A DNA stretch of 64,000 nt, from assembly GCF_023156385.1 (NCBI RefSeq), contig NZ_JAKZAK010000027.1:1-64000 (forward strand), read 5' to 3'. This document shows, piece by piece, positions 44,712-53,215 of the stretch; position 1 is the first letter of the stretch, and every line of letters begins with the position of its first letter. Source of the DNA: Marinobacter xestospongiae (lineage in GTDB: Bacteria > Pseudomonadota > Gammaproteobacteria > Pseudomonadales > Oleiphilaceae). The notes under the pieces are model-generated. The model saw nothing but the letters and a program-made list of their open reading frames with translations, searched no databases and was not told the origin of the DNA. Made by a program: the position numbers and the translations under genes.

Positions 44712-46168
44712 AGTCGAATCTCCATCTCCGAGGCTGCGGCCGTGGTCTGGGTCGGTTCGATGAACACCGACAGCAGGTTGGCTTCGGCCAGGCGGGGTGA
44801 GCGGGACAGCGCCAGATAGTACTGGCCGCCGGCCACTGCTGCCGGGCGGCGTATCCAGACCTTATCCCGCTCGCCGTTGTCGTAGTAGGTAATAATGTAG
44901 AACGCTTTGAGGTCCGGGTCGCTGAAACGCAGATCCAGGTAACCGTCGAGACCACGCAGGTCGCGGTACTGGTCACCGGTGTTGCTGAGCACCTCGTATC
45001 GCTGATGCACCTGGAGCGCCGGTAATGGCAGGGTCTGGCGACGAATCTGGCGGTCGCCGCGGCAGCGGCCGCTGACGGCGGGCAGCAGTTGGCGATACAT
45101 CAGCGGGTCATCTAGCCGGTAGTTCAGCGGCAGCTCCCACAGAATTGCCGCCGGTGGCTGTGTCGGGTCGTAGTCGGCGGAGTGGAGAAACTGCTGCAGC
45201 GCGCCGGCGGCTCCAGCCCCCGGCAGGGCATGGTTGAGCACGTCGGTGGCCAGGGCCTGTTTGAGGAAACCGTCGAAGTTGTAGTTCTTCTGGTCGTCGT
45301 CCCGTGCGGCGGAGTTGCTGGTGCCGACCAGTACGGCCTCGGGCCTTGGCGGGTCACCAAACAGTGCCGCCTGGTTCTGCTGCTGCGCCGGCCGGGTCTG
45401 GTAGGTGCGCAGGTACTGGTGGCCATAGTGATTGCCACAGATCTGGCCCAGGCCACTGTTGAGGGAGCCGCGCTTGCGGATCACCGCCCCAGGCTCGGTG
45501 ACGAAGGTCTGTGGTGGCAGTCGCTGGCGCAACGGATGATCGGCCAGGGCCTTGCCCACACGCTCGGCGGTGGCGCGGGCGCCGGCGGGGGTCCAGTGAT
45601 GATCGCGGCGGAAGAAGTAGTCGGCCTCCGGCGGCTGGTCCACCAGTGGCAGCATATTGGGCACAATGGCGCCGGCCTGCCGCAATTGGGTCTGGAACCG
45701 TGCCATGCCCTGACGCGCCCGCTCGGCATCGAAGCCGGCGCGGTCGTCGGCCAGCAGGCGGTCCTGATGCATCAGGCCGCGAGTGGGCTGGAGAATCATT
45801 ACCAGGGCGGTGCCCTGCCGGGCGAGGGTCGACACCAACTGCCGGAACCAGGCTTCGGCCCGGGCATCCGGAAAACCGAAGTCGGTGGCGAGATCGGTTT
45901 CGCTGCGAAACAGCCAGCGCTCCTGCCCTGGTGTGATCATCCGCAGCGCTTTCATGGAGCCTTCGGCGTAGTGTTCCGGGTCCGCCAGACCGGGGCAGGC
46001 GAGGCAGCCCTGGTCGCAGGCGTCGGCGGGTGACATCAGCAGTGCATTGGGAGCGCCGGCCGGTGTGGCGAGGCCGTTGTTGTTGCTGGTGCTGGTGTTG
46101 GCACCCGTGGGCGTCGTGGCGAGTGCCAGTGCCGCCAGCCAGGGCGCCATTGTTCTGGCGGCGATCAT
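44702..46168 (-). CDS. algX: Alginate O-acetyltransferase AlgX
   Basis: 488 residues, signal peptide, then a periplasmic SGNH-like acetyltransferase domain. The catalytic Asp-x-His is in FFRRDHHWTPAGA, and the nucleophilic Ser in VLVGTSNSA. The C-terminal carbohydrate-binding module (SNTGDQYRDLRGLDGYLDL ... FYIITYYDNGERDKVW) completes the AlgX architecture and separates it from AlgJ. It transfers acetyl groups to polymannuronate in the export complex. Starts inside the algF stop (ATGA overlap). Confidence 0.9.
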   Translation of the reverse strand: MIAARTMAPWLAALALATTPTGANTSTSNNNGLATPAGAPNALLMSPADACDQGCLACPGLADPEHYAEGSMKALRMITPGQERWLFRSETDLATDFGFPDARAEAWFRQLVSTLARQGTALVMILQPTRGLMHQDRLLADDRAGFDAERARQGMARFQTQLRQAGAIVPNMLPLVDQPPEADYFFRRDHHWTPAGARATAERVGKALADHPLRQRLPPQTFVTEPGAVIRKRGSLNSGLGQICGNHYGHQYLRTYQTRPAQQQNQAALFGDPPRPEAVLVGTSNSAARDDDQKNYNFDGFLKQALATDVLNHALPGAGAAGALQQFLHSADYDPTQPPAAILWELPLNYRLDDPLMYRQLLPAVSGRCRGDRQIRRQTLPLPALQVHQRYEVLSNTGDQYRDLRGLDGYLDLRFSDPDLKAFYIITYYDNGERDKVWIRRPAAVAGGQYYLALSRSPRLAEANLLSVFIEPTQTTAAASEMEIRLCR

Positions 46169-46806
46169 GGGTCCCTCCGCGCCACGGTGTTGAGTTTGGC
46201 CTGGGCCACCGGCCCCTGGTCGGTGGCCATCACCAGGTAGCTGTAGCTGCGTCCCTTGCGCAGCAGCAAGGGGGCAAACTCGGCGACGGCCTGCTGGCCC
46301 TGGTAGGCGGCAAAGCCCAGTTTGACCTCGTTGATCAGCCGTTCTCCCTGTTCTCCGGGCGCTAGAGTATCCACCACTGCAATCTGGCCATCGGCAGTTT
46401 TCAGTGCCAGTGGCTGGGTGCTGAAGTTGTAGAACCAGATCTGGGCCTTGCGGGGATTCTGCGGCAGCGGTGCCTGTTGTTGCCGCAGCTGCTGGCCATC
46501 ACTGATCAGGGTGGTGGCCTGGCCAGCGCTGATTGCAACGGTCAGCGCGTCGCCGTTGACGGTCACCTCGTACTCTCCCTCGCGCAGCACCAGAAAGTCC
46601 CCCAGCTGGGTGCCGCCCACCGCCTGGCTCAGGGCGTGAGCCGGTACCCTCAGCTCCGCCGGCGCCGAGGCCAGGTTGAGCAGGCGGACGAAGCCGGCGT
46701 CCGCCGGCAGGGCATCGTCATAGAGTGCCGCGTTGTCGTCGGCCCAGGCCAGCGAGGCCAGGGTCATCAGCAGCAGGGCCGCCAGTTGGGGTAACCGGTA
46801 CAGCAT
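46165..46806 (-). CDS. algF: Alginate O-acetylation protein AlgF
   Basis: 213 residues. Signal peptide (LAALLLMTLASLAWA) and a beta-rich periplasmic protein: LYDDALPADAGFVRLLNLAS near the start and FAPLLLRKGRSYSYLVM near the end. It works with AlgI and AlgJ to pass acetyl groups to the polymer; its exact role is unknown. Two starts are possible. ATG 46821 overlaps the algJ stop by one base; ATG 46806 has the strong GAGGAGA site seven bases upstream and is preferred. Confidence 0.88.
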   Translation of the reverse strand: MLYRLPQLAALLLMTLASLAWADDNAALYDDALPADAGFVRLLNLASAPAELRVPAHALSQAVGGTQLGDFLVLREGEYEVTVNGDALTVAISAGQATTLISDGQQLRQQQAPLPQNPRKAQIWFYNFSTQPLALKTADGQIAVVDTLAPGEQGERLINEVKLGFAAYQGQQAVAEFAPLLLRKGRSYSYLVMATDQGPVAQAKLNTVARRDP

Positions 46807-46820
46807 CAGGGTTCTCCTCA

Positions 46821-47927
46821 TCAGAACTGTTCATCCAGGGATTGCTGCCAGCTCTTGCGCTGGTCCAGCGGCTGCAACAGGGCCCGCACCGGGAATTCCC
46901 AGATCACGGTGTCCGGCTGGGCATCCCGGTGGGTGTCGGCCAGGTAGCGTTCCATGGCGGCGTAAGGTCCACGGGCCTCCACCGCAAAGGTGCTCACCTC
47001 CCGCGCCAGCGCCTGTTGCAGAAAACCGGCAAAGTGCCAGCGCTCGATCTTGCTGTAGGAGGTGCCGACCAGGTCGATGCCGCGATCACCCTGGTCGCCA
47101 AACAGCGCAGCCGAGGTGACGGTGGTCAGGTCGCCGTGGGTCTCAAAGCGGGGCACCACCTCACTGGCCTTGTAGCCCTCGGCAAGGCCATCGCTGGTGA
47201 GGATGAAGCCGGTCAGGTCGCCCTGATAGCGGCTTTCGTCCAGACGTTCGGTACGGAATGACCGGTCGCCCTGCAGTTCGGGCCAGGTCCGGGCAATGGT
47301 GTCGGCGGCGAGTCGGGCCCCGCGGGGGCTCCAGTGGGTGTCTCGGGCCAGAAACAGGCGCTCGTCATCGCCGACTGGCTGGTGAAATGCCGTGGCCAGG
47401 TCGACATGGGGCCACTGGCGCTGGTTCAGCGTTTCAATCAGGCGGGGGTAGAGACGGGCGACCGGCGCCGGCAGGGTGCGGCCGAGGTATTGCGGGTAGG
47501 TGGCCACCTTCATGGGCACCGGCACCAGAATCAGTTGTTGCTGACGCCGGGCGAGGGCCTCGCGGAACTCCCCGATGCGACTCAGGTGGCCGGTGAGCAC
47601 CGTGTCCAGGCGACTGGGGTACACCAGCTCCTCGGTGGTGTAGAGCCAGTGCTGCTGGCCCAGGACAACGCCGTTTTCGCCTTCCCGGAACACCAGGTAG
47701 CGCAGGTTGCCCCAGAATCGGATCGCTAGATCCCGCAGCGGCAATTGCTGGTCGAACTCGCCTTCAAAATCCCGTGCCAGTTCGCCATCCAGGTACAGGG
47801 TCAGGGCCTGGTCCTGGCTGACGGCGTAGCGCAGCAGTTGCGGCACGCCGTAGATCATCATGGCGACCAGCAGCAGGCAGAACAGGTAGCCGTTCCAGCG
47901 GCTGGCGCGAGTCATCACGGGAAACAT
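46821..47927 (-). CDS. algJ: Alginate O-acetyltransferase AlgJ
   Basis: 368 residues. N-terminal membrane anchor (GYLFCLLLVAMMIYGVPQLL), then a periplasmic SGNH-like domain with Asp-x-His in ARDTHWSPRGARLAADTIA and Ser in GTSYSKIERW. The block PVPMKVATYPQYLG fits the AlgJ/AlgX family; absence of a C-terminal carbohydrate module marks it as AlgJ. ATG 47927 has AGGAG upstream. Follows algI by nine bases. Confidence 0.9.
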   Translation of the reverse strand: MFPVMTRASRWNGYLFCLLLVAMMIYGVPQLLRYAVSQDQALTLYLDGELARDFEGEFDQQLPLRDLAIRFWGNLRYLVFREGENGVVLGQQHWLYTTEELVYPSRLDTVLTGHLSRIGEFREALARRQQQLILVPVPMKVATYPQYLGRTLPAPVARLYPRLIETLNQRQWPHVDLATAFHQPVGDDERLFLARDTHWSPRGARLAADTIARTWPELQGDRSFRTERLDESRYQGDLTGFILTSDGLAEGYKASEVVPRFETHGDLTTVTSAALFGDQGDRGIDLVGTSYSKIERWHFAGFLQQALAREVSTFAVEARGPYAAMERYLADTHRDAQPDTVIWEFPVRALLQPLDQRKSWQQSLDEQF

Positions 47928-47936
47928 CGGCGGCTC

Positions 47937-49361
47937 CTAGAACTGGAAGTACAGGAAGGGTGAGAAGGAGTTGGCCGCCAGCCGGCTGACTGCCAGGGCA
48001 AAACCCAACCACAGCAGCCCGGCCTGCCAGCCGCGCACCTCCTGCATCAGGTAGGGCGCACCTTCACGGGCGTAGAACCGCAGGTTGGTGCGCCCGGCGA
48101 TCACCAGCCAAACCACCGCCACCAGTACGAACGCGAGCGTCAGGCGGGAACTGGCCAGCAGGTAGGGTTCCAGATAGCCGGGGCCGGATAGGCCCAGCAT
48201 GCCCTGGTGAATCTGCAGCGAGTGGGCCAGGTCGCCGGTGGTGAAGAACCCCATCATCATGATCATCAACAGCAGGTTCAGCAGGTGACGCCAGCCGTTG
48301 TAGGGCGTGCGTGGGGTGGTGACCCAGCGGAACCGTCGCTCCAGCAGCATCATCAGTGCGGTCACCAGCCCGAAGAAGAAGAACGCAAAGCTGGCGCCGT
48401 GCCAGATACCGGAAAGCAGCATGGTAACGAACAGCGCCCGGCCGGCGTTGACGCCACAGGCCTTCACCAGCGGACGGTAGACATAGTTCTGCAGGAAGTC
48501 GGCGAGGGTCAGGTGCCAGCGCCGCCAGAATTCGGTGAAACTCATGGCCAGGAAGGGCTGGTTGAAATTCTCGGCGAAGCGGAAGCCCATCATCATGCCC
48601 AGGCCAATGGCCATGTCGCTGTAGCCGGAGAAGTCGAAGTAGAGCTGGATGAACGCCACCGCGGTGCCCAGCCAGGCATCGGCAAAGCCGGGGTCGGGGT
48701 TGCTTAGGAAGCGGTTGGCCAGGGGCGCGAGGGAATCGGCAATCAGCACTTTCTTGATAAAGCCCAGCATGAACCGGCTGGCGCCCAGGGAGAACAGCTC
48801 CCAGCTGTGTTCGCGCTGGCGCAGCTGCCGGTCGATGGTGCGGTAGTGCAGGATGGGGCCGGCAATCAGCTGGGGAAACAGCGCGATATAGGCGGCAAAA
48901 TCGACAAAATGACGGGCCGGCTGGGCGTGCCCGCGGTACACGTCCACCACATAACTGATGGCCTGGAAGATATAGAACGACAGCCCCAGTGGCAGGATGA
49001 TGTGTTCCAGAGTAAAGGTATCGATGCCCAGCGGCTGCAGCAGGTCGTTCAGCACCTCGACGCCGAAGTTGGCGTATTTGAAGTATCCCAGCACCGCCAG
49101 GTTACCGATGACCGCAACAGTGAGCAGACGAAACGCCAGCCTTGGGGCGGACTGGCGGTACTGGTGCAGCCAGCGCCCAAACGCATAGTTCCAGTAGCTG
49201 ACGGCGACGAACAGCAATAGGAAATCCGGTCGCCACCAGGCGTAAAACAGGTAGCTGCCGGCGAGGATCACCAGCGATCGCCACTGTGGCCGTGCCAAGT
49301 AGTACACCGCCAGGAACAGCGGCAGGTACAGGAATAGGAAGACGTTGGAAGCGAAGATCAT
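47937..49361 (-). CDS. algI: Alginate O-acetylation membrane protein AlgI (MBOAT)
   Basis: 474 residues with about ten membrane helices. The MBOAT signature is intact: FTEFWRRWHLTLADFLQNYVYRP and LSGIWHGASFAFFFFG, whose His is essential in AlgI. It moves acetyl groups from the cytoplasm across the membrane to AlgJ/AlgX. Similar to DltB-like transporters, but context and length fit AlgI. Follows algE directly. Confidence 0.92.
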   Translation of the reverse strand: MIFASNVFLFLYLPLFLAVYYLARPQWRSLVILAGSYLFYAWWRPDFLLLFVAVSYWNYAFGRWLHQYRQSAPRLAFRLLTVAVIGNLAVLGYFKYANFGVEVLNDLLQPLGIDTFTLEHIILPLGLSFYIFQAISYVVDVYRGHAQPARHFVDFAAYIALFPQLIAGPILHYRTIDRQLRQREHSWELFSLGASRFMLGFIKKVLIADSLAPLANRFLSNPDPGFADAWLGTAVAFIQLYFDFSGYSDMAIGLGMMMGFRFAENFNQPFLAMSFTEFWRRWHLTLADFLQNYVYRPLVKACGVNAGRALFVTMLLSGIWHGASFAFFFFGLVTALMMLLERRFRWVTTPRTPYNGWRHLLNLLLMIMMMGFFTTGDLAHSLQIHQGMLGLSGPGYLEPYLLASSRLTLAFVLVAVVWLVIAGRTNLRFYAREGAPYLMQEVRGWQAGLLWLGFALAVSRLAANSFSPFLYFQF

Positions 49362-49370
49362 CGGCGTGCC

Positions 49371-50714
49371 CTACCAGCTCATCTCGGTATTGATCAGCCA
49401 TTGCTGGTCATCACCACCTTCGGTCAGCGCCGACCCTGCATGGAACAGGCCCAGGCTGGCGCTTACCTGCCAGTTGAGCTGACTTCCGGCGAAGGCGAGT
49501 GGGAACATCCGCCAGCGATAGTCCAAGTCCAAAGTTTGTCCCAGATCATGCCCCTGGCAGCGGTCGTTTCGGTCACTGATGCGTTCCAGGGGCAGCGGGC
49601 CGCTGGCGGAGCGGCAGTGCAGATTGCTGAGCATAACGGCCAGCCGTTGGCGAGTTGCCGGGTGGACTTCCAGGCGAAGGCCGTAGAACAGCGTGTTGCG
49701 AAGGCTGAGGTTAACCAGTGATCCCGCCATGGCCCCCCGCTCCCTTGGCTCAAACTGAAGGCGGTCGCTCTGCAGGCCGTTGAGGTAGAAGCCCTGAGCG
49801 CGGTCGTCGGTTATCACTGCCCGCACCGCCAGCCTGGGTTGCCAGGGCTGCTGGCGGAAGCGTTTGCCGGCCTCGCCTGCTAGGACCCAGCCGCGGACAC
49901 TGTCCTTACCATTGGCGTCTTGCCGTTGTCCCTGCAGCCACAGCGCTTCAAGGTGGTAGTCGGTGACCAGAGCCCGGTCTTCACGCTGGCGCTCACCGAT
50001 GAATACCCCGGTGCGGACTGCACGGATGTCTTCCCGATCGTTGCGCCAGTCGGCGCCGGAGTGATCGAGCTCTGCCATCAGCCGGACCCCGGTCCATCCC
50101 TGTGGCGCCCAGCGCCAGGCAGCTTCCGAGAGCAGATAGCCGATGTCCCTGTCCTCCGGGTCGAGCCGGCCCTCGACGCTGTTGAAACTGTGTGGCCGTT
50201 GTCCGAGGGCGACGAAGCCGCGCTCGAAGGTGTCCTGCCACTGCAGTCGCGCCGATGTCAGGCTGGTGTCCCACCACAGCGCCAACGGCGACCGATAGGG
50301 CTGGCGCCCGACGGTCAGGGACAGGCGGGGATCGTCCAGCAGCCGCTCGCGGCGGAGGTAGGCATCCCGCAGTTCCAGGCTGTCACCCTCCGGGCTGGTG
50401 CCTTCAAACAGCGCGCTGTTGCTGTCGTCATCGGTGTAGGTCAGCCACAGTCGGGTGTGAAACTGCCAGTCGGGCCAGGCCCGTTGGGGCAGGTAAGCAG
50501 TCAGTGCCGGCTGGTAGCGCAGTTGGTCGAATCCGCGGTTGTCACTCCCCAGCGGGGCGTCACCGGGGCCATAGCCGAGCTGGGCGGTAACTTTGTGCTG
50601 AAGCTGATAACGGGGCTGTTCGGTGGTGATAGTGTTGGCGGCGCCCCGGACCAGCGCCGGCAGTGTCAGGAGCAGCAGGAACAACCAGACAGATCGGAAG
50701 TGAAGGCGGCTCAT
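49371..50714 (-). CDS. algE: Alginate export outer-membrane porin AlgE
   Basis: 447 residues. Signal peptide (LLLLLTLPALVRGA), then an 18-strand-type barrel. Recognisable AlgE blocks include QLRYQPALTAYLPQRAWPDWQFHTRLWL, YLRRERLLDDPRLSLTVGRQPYR, WWDTSLTSARLQWQDT and a C-terminal Trp. Slightly shorter than the Pseudomonas protein. It is the exit channel for the polymer and pairs with AlgK. ATG overlaps the algK stop (ATGA). Confidence 0.9.
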   Translation of the reverse strand: MSRLHFRSVWLFLLLLTLPALVRGAANTITTEQPRYQLQHKVTAQLGYGPGDAPLGSDNRGFDQLRYQPALTAYLPQRAWPDWQFHTRLWLTYTDDDSNSALFEGTSPEGDSLELRDAYLRRERLLDDPRLSLTVGRQPYRSPLALWWDTSLTSARLQWQDTFERGFVALGQRPHSFNSVEGRLDPEDRDIGYLLSEAAWRWAPQGWTGVRLMAELDHSGADWRNDREDIRAVRTGVFIGERQREDRALVTDYHLEALWLQGQRQDANGKDSVRGWVLAGEAGKRFRQQPWQPRLAVRAVITDDRAQGFYLNGLQSDRLQFEPRERGAMAGSLVNLSLRNTLFYGLRLEVHPATRQRLAVMLSNLHCRSASGPLPLERISDRNDRCQGHDLGQTLDLDYRWRMFPLAFAGSQLNWQVSASLGLFHAGSALTEGGDDQQWLINTEMSW

Positions 50715-52078
50715 ATCGACTGCTCCAGGCGTTGTCGAAGAACGTGAACCAGGGCCTGACCGCGGCTGTGTTGCTCAGGGCTCAGACGGGTTTCCAGCTG
50801 TTGCCGTAACAGCCGGGCGCGTGCACTGCCCAGCAGCTCCGCAATGCGGGCGTAACCATAGCCCTTGACCGGGTCCGGGCACATGGCGCGGGTGCCAGCA
50901 TACAGCGTAGCGACGCGGTAATGGGCGGCGGCGTTGGGTCGGGTTAACAGGGGTTGGTAGAGCGCCAGTGCGGCGCGGTGATCGGGTTCGTCCAGGCCAC
51001 CGCTGCTGTATAGCTGTGCCATTGCGAGTTGTACCCGGTCAGGGTGGCGCGGTGCCAGGGTCTGGAGCTGCCGCTGCGCAGCTTCCGGGTCCAGGCTCGG
51101 CCAATCGTAAACCTGCAGTGCCTGGGCCCGGAGAAAGCCGGCCTCGTCCGGGTCCCGGAGGCTAATCTGTTCAATCAACCGGAAGGCGGCCTGGTGGTCG
51201 AATACATCGGGGTGGTCCAGCAGGTAGCCGGCCTTGGCCAGCAGTGCCTGAAACGAGCCCCAGGCTATGGCCTGGTCGAGCCAGAGCAGAATAGCGTTGT
51301 CGTGCTGGCGGGGTGTTCGGGTCAGGGTCACAGCGAGCATTTCCACCACCTCGGCGGGCAGCTCCGGCAAACGGCTTTGGTGGGCCTGGGCGACCGAGAG
51401 CAGGCCATCGAAGGCGTCGTCGCCGAGCATGCGGGAGTACAGCCCAACCGCCCGGGCGTCCAAGAGCATAGCCTGCCGGTAGCGCCGTTCTGCCTGCTCC
51501 AACTGGCCTCGGGCTTCCAGTAATCGGGCTTGGTAGGTGAGGGCACGGCAGTCCAGTACGCAGGCACGTTGGTATTGCCCGATCAGGTGCTCTACCTGAT
51601 CAGAAGGCAGCAGTTCGGGGTACACCAGGAACAGGTCGAGCACGCTGTTGAGGGTCTCGTCGCTGGCCAGCGGGTCAAGCTGGTTCAGGCCCTGCTCCAG
51701 CAGCGCGCGGATCTGCTCGCGGAACAGCGGCATGCGATCGGCAATCTCCGACATCCCGGCCAGTGCCAGGGGCTTGCCATAGCCACGGTCAAAGGCGCGC
51801 CAGTACCAGCCGATGGCCTCGTGGGTGGTATCCAGCCGCTCCTGCGACACCAGCCGACTGGCGAGCAGACGCATGGACGGCCGATCACCGCGCTCGGCAA
51901 ACCGTCGCAACGGCTCGATCACCTCGGTGTCCGGGTCCTGATGCAGCTGGTAGCGCACCTGGGGCAGGCCGGTCACGGCGGCGCCGGTCAGCGCCGGCAA
52001 CAATAGCGCCGGCAACAACAGCGCCACTGCCAGGGATGGGAGGGAGACGGCTCGGATCATGGCGGCGGTCTTGCTCAC
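50711..52078 (-). CDS. algK: Periplasmic TPR/Sel1-repeat protein AlgK
   Basis: 455 residues of helical repeats (Sel1/TPR-like) over nearly the whole length, ending with the AlgK-type tail (ELLGSARARLLRQQLETRLSPEQHSRGQALV). It connects the inner-membrane synthase to AlgE. The N-terminus has a hydrophobic signal (LAVALLLPALLLPAL), but there is no cysteine there, so the lipid anchor known from Pseudomonas AlgK is absent. The start is GTG 52078 sharing GTGA with the alg44 stop; ATG 52060 is the alternative and gives the same mature protein. Confidence 0.85.
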   Translation of the reverse strand: MSKTAAMIRAVSLPSLAVALLLPALLLPALTGAAVTGLPQVRYQLHQDPDTEVIEPLRRFAERGDRPSMRLLASRLVSQERLDTTHEAIGWYWRAFDRGYGKPLALAGMSEIADRMPLFREQIRALLEQGLNQLDPLASDETLNSVLDLFLVYPELLPSDQVEHLIGQYQRACVLDCRALTYQARLLEARGQLEQAERRYRQAMLLDARAVGLYSRMLGDDAFDGLLSVAQAHQSRLPELPAEVVEMLAVTLTRTPRQHDNAILLWLDQAIAWGSFQALLAKAGYLLDHPDVFDHQAAFRLIEQISLRDPDEAGFLRAQALQVYDWPSLDPEAAQRQLQTLAPRHPDRVQLAMAQLYSSGGLDEPDHRAALALYQPLLTRPNAAAHYRVATLYAGTRAMCPDPVKGYGYARIAELLGSARARLLRQQLETRLSPEQHSRGQALVHVLRQRLEQSI

Positions 52079-53205
52079 AGGCCAAACGGCAGGCCGCGGT
52101 AGAGATCCACCGTGACCGGGCTGAGGTAGCTGCTGCGCGGCAGCGGCGTGTCCGGCTGGATGGTCAGCTCGATGGTGCCCTGTTGCGGCAGCAGCCGGGT
52201 GCCAACGATGTCGCCGGTCAGCGGCCCGTCCACGCCGTACACCTGCAGCGAGACCTGATCGATGGTGTTGATCTGGTCGATCACCCGGTAGGGAATCTGG
52301 GCCCTGACCGTCAGCGGCTGATCCTTTGGCAGCAGGTGCACCAGGCTGTCGCCACGGTAGGCATAGCGGTCGGTGGCAGCCTGGGGGTAGTAGACGTCGC
52401 AGTCGCAGGGACTGGTGATCACGGTCTCCAGCGGCTGTTCACCCAGCAGCAGAGCGCGTTCCTCGGCACTCAGCCGGGCCAGGGCCGGCAGTTGCTCCGG
52501 CAGCTCCTGACGGCTGGCGAGCTGGCCGGAAACCGCGGCAACCGGCGTGCCCGGGCTGACGCTGAGCTGGTCCGGAGGCAGCAGGAAGCGGGCAAAGCCG
52601 TTGTCCGGCATGTTCAGGTGGTAGGCGTTGGTGTCGACATGGGCCTGCACTGCCTCCACCCGGAACAGGTACAGGTAGAGCTTGTAGCCCAGGGCGCCGA
52701 GAATGCCCAGCCCGACCAGCAGATACACCAGGGTACCCAGTGCGGCCTTGAGGCGGCCGGCCCAGTCGCGGCTGTTATCGGCCTTGGTCTTGCGCTGCTT
52801 GATGTAGTTTTCCCGCTGCATCACCGTGAGTACGCCGTTGACGTCGACGATGTCACCGGCGAGGTAGGCGGAGATGACGTAGCGGAGAATGTCGCGCTTG
52901 CCCGGCGTCAGATCGATAAACGCCACGCCGGTCACCTCGCCCCGTTGCTTGACCACTTTGACGTCGACCTCAAGGTTGAGGCTGGCGTTGTGGATATCGA
53001 GGGTGACCTGGGCCTTGAACAGCTGGCCCTCGTGCAGCGGCTGCTCCGACACCAGCCCCAGTCCGCCGAGGGAGATGTCCTGGATCTGGCATTCGATGAC
53101 GTCGGTATTGCCGATCAGCAGGGCCTTGGCCGGTACCCGGGTACGCACGTGCTGGCGCTCATCAATGGCTTCGTGGACGATGTGTGGTTGTTGGGTGGTA
53201 GTCAT
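52075..53205 (-). CDS. alg44: Alginate biosynthesis protein Alg44 (PilZ cyclic-di-GMP receptor)
   Basis: 376 residues. Cytoplasmic N-terminal PilZ domain with intact cyclic-di-GMP motifs RQHVRTR (RxxxR) and DISLGGLG (DxSxxG). A single membrane helix (LGTLVYLLVGLGILGALGYKLYL) leads to a periplasmic membrane-fusion-like domain. It switches on polymerisation by Alg8 when cyclic di-GMP rises. ATG 53205 has GAGGA seven bases upstream. The open frame reaches further, but that part overlaps alg8. Confidence 0.93.
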   Translation of the reverse strand: MTTTQQPHIVHEAIDERQHVRTRVPAKALLIGNTDVIECQIQDISLGGLGLVSEQPLHEGQLFKAQVTLDIHNASLNLEVDVKVVKQRGEVTGVAFIDLTPGKRDILRYVISAYLAGDIVDVNGVLTVMQRENYIKQRKTKADNSRDWAGRLKAALGTLVYLLVGLGILGALGYKLYLYLFRVEAVQAHVDTNAYHLNMPDNGFARFLLPPDQLSVSPGTPVAAVSGQLASRQELPEQLPALARLSAEERALLLGEQPLETVITSPCDCDVYYPQAATDRYAYRGDSLVHLLPKDQPLTVRAQIPYRVIDQINTIDQVSLQVYGVDGPLTGDIVGTRLLPQQGTIELTIQPDTPLPRSSYLSPVTVDLYRGLPFGL

Positions 53206-53215
53206 GACGTATTCC

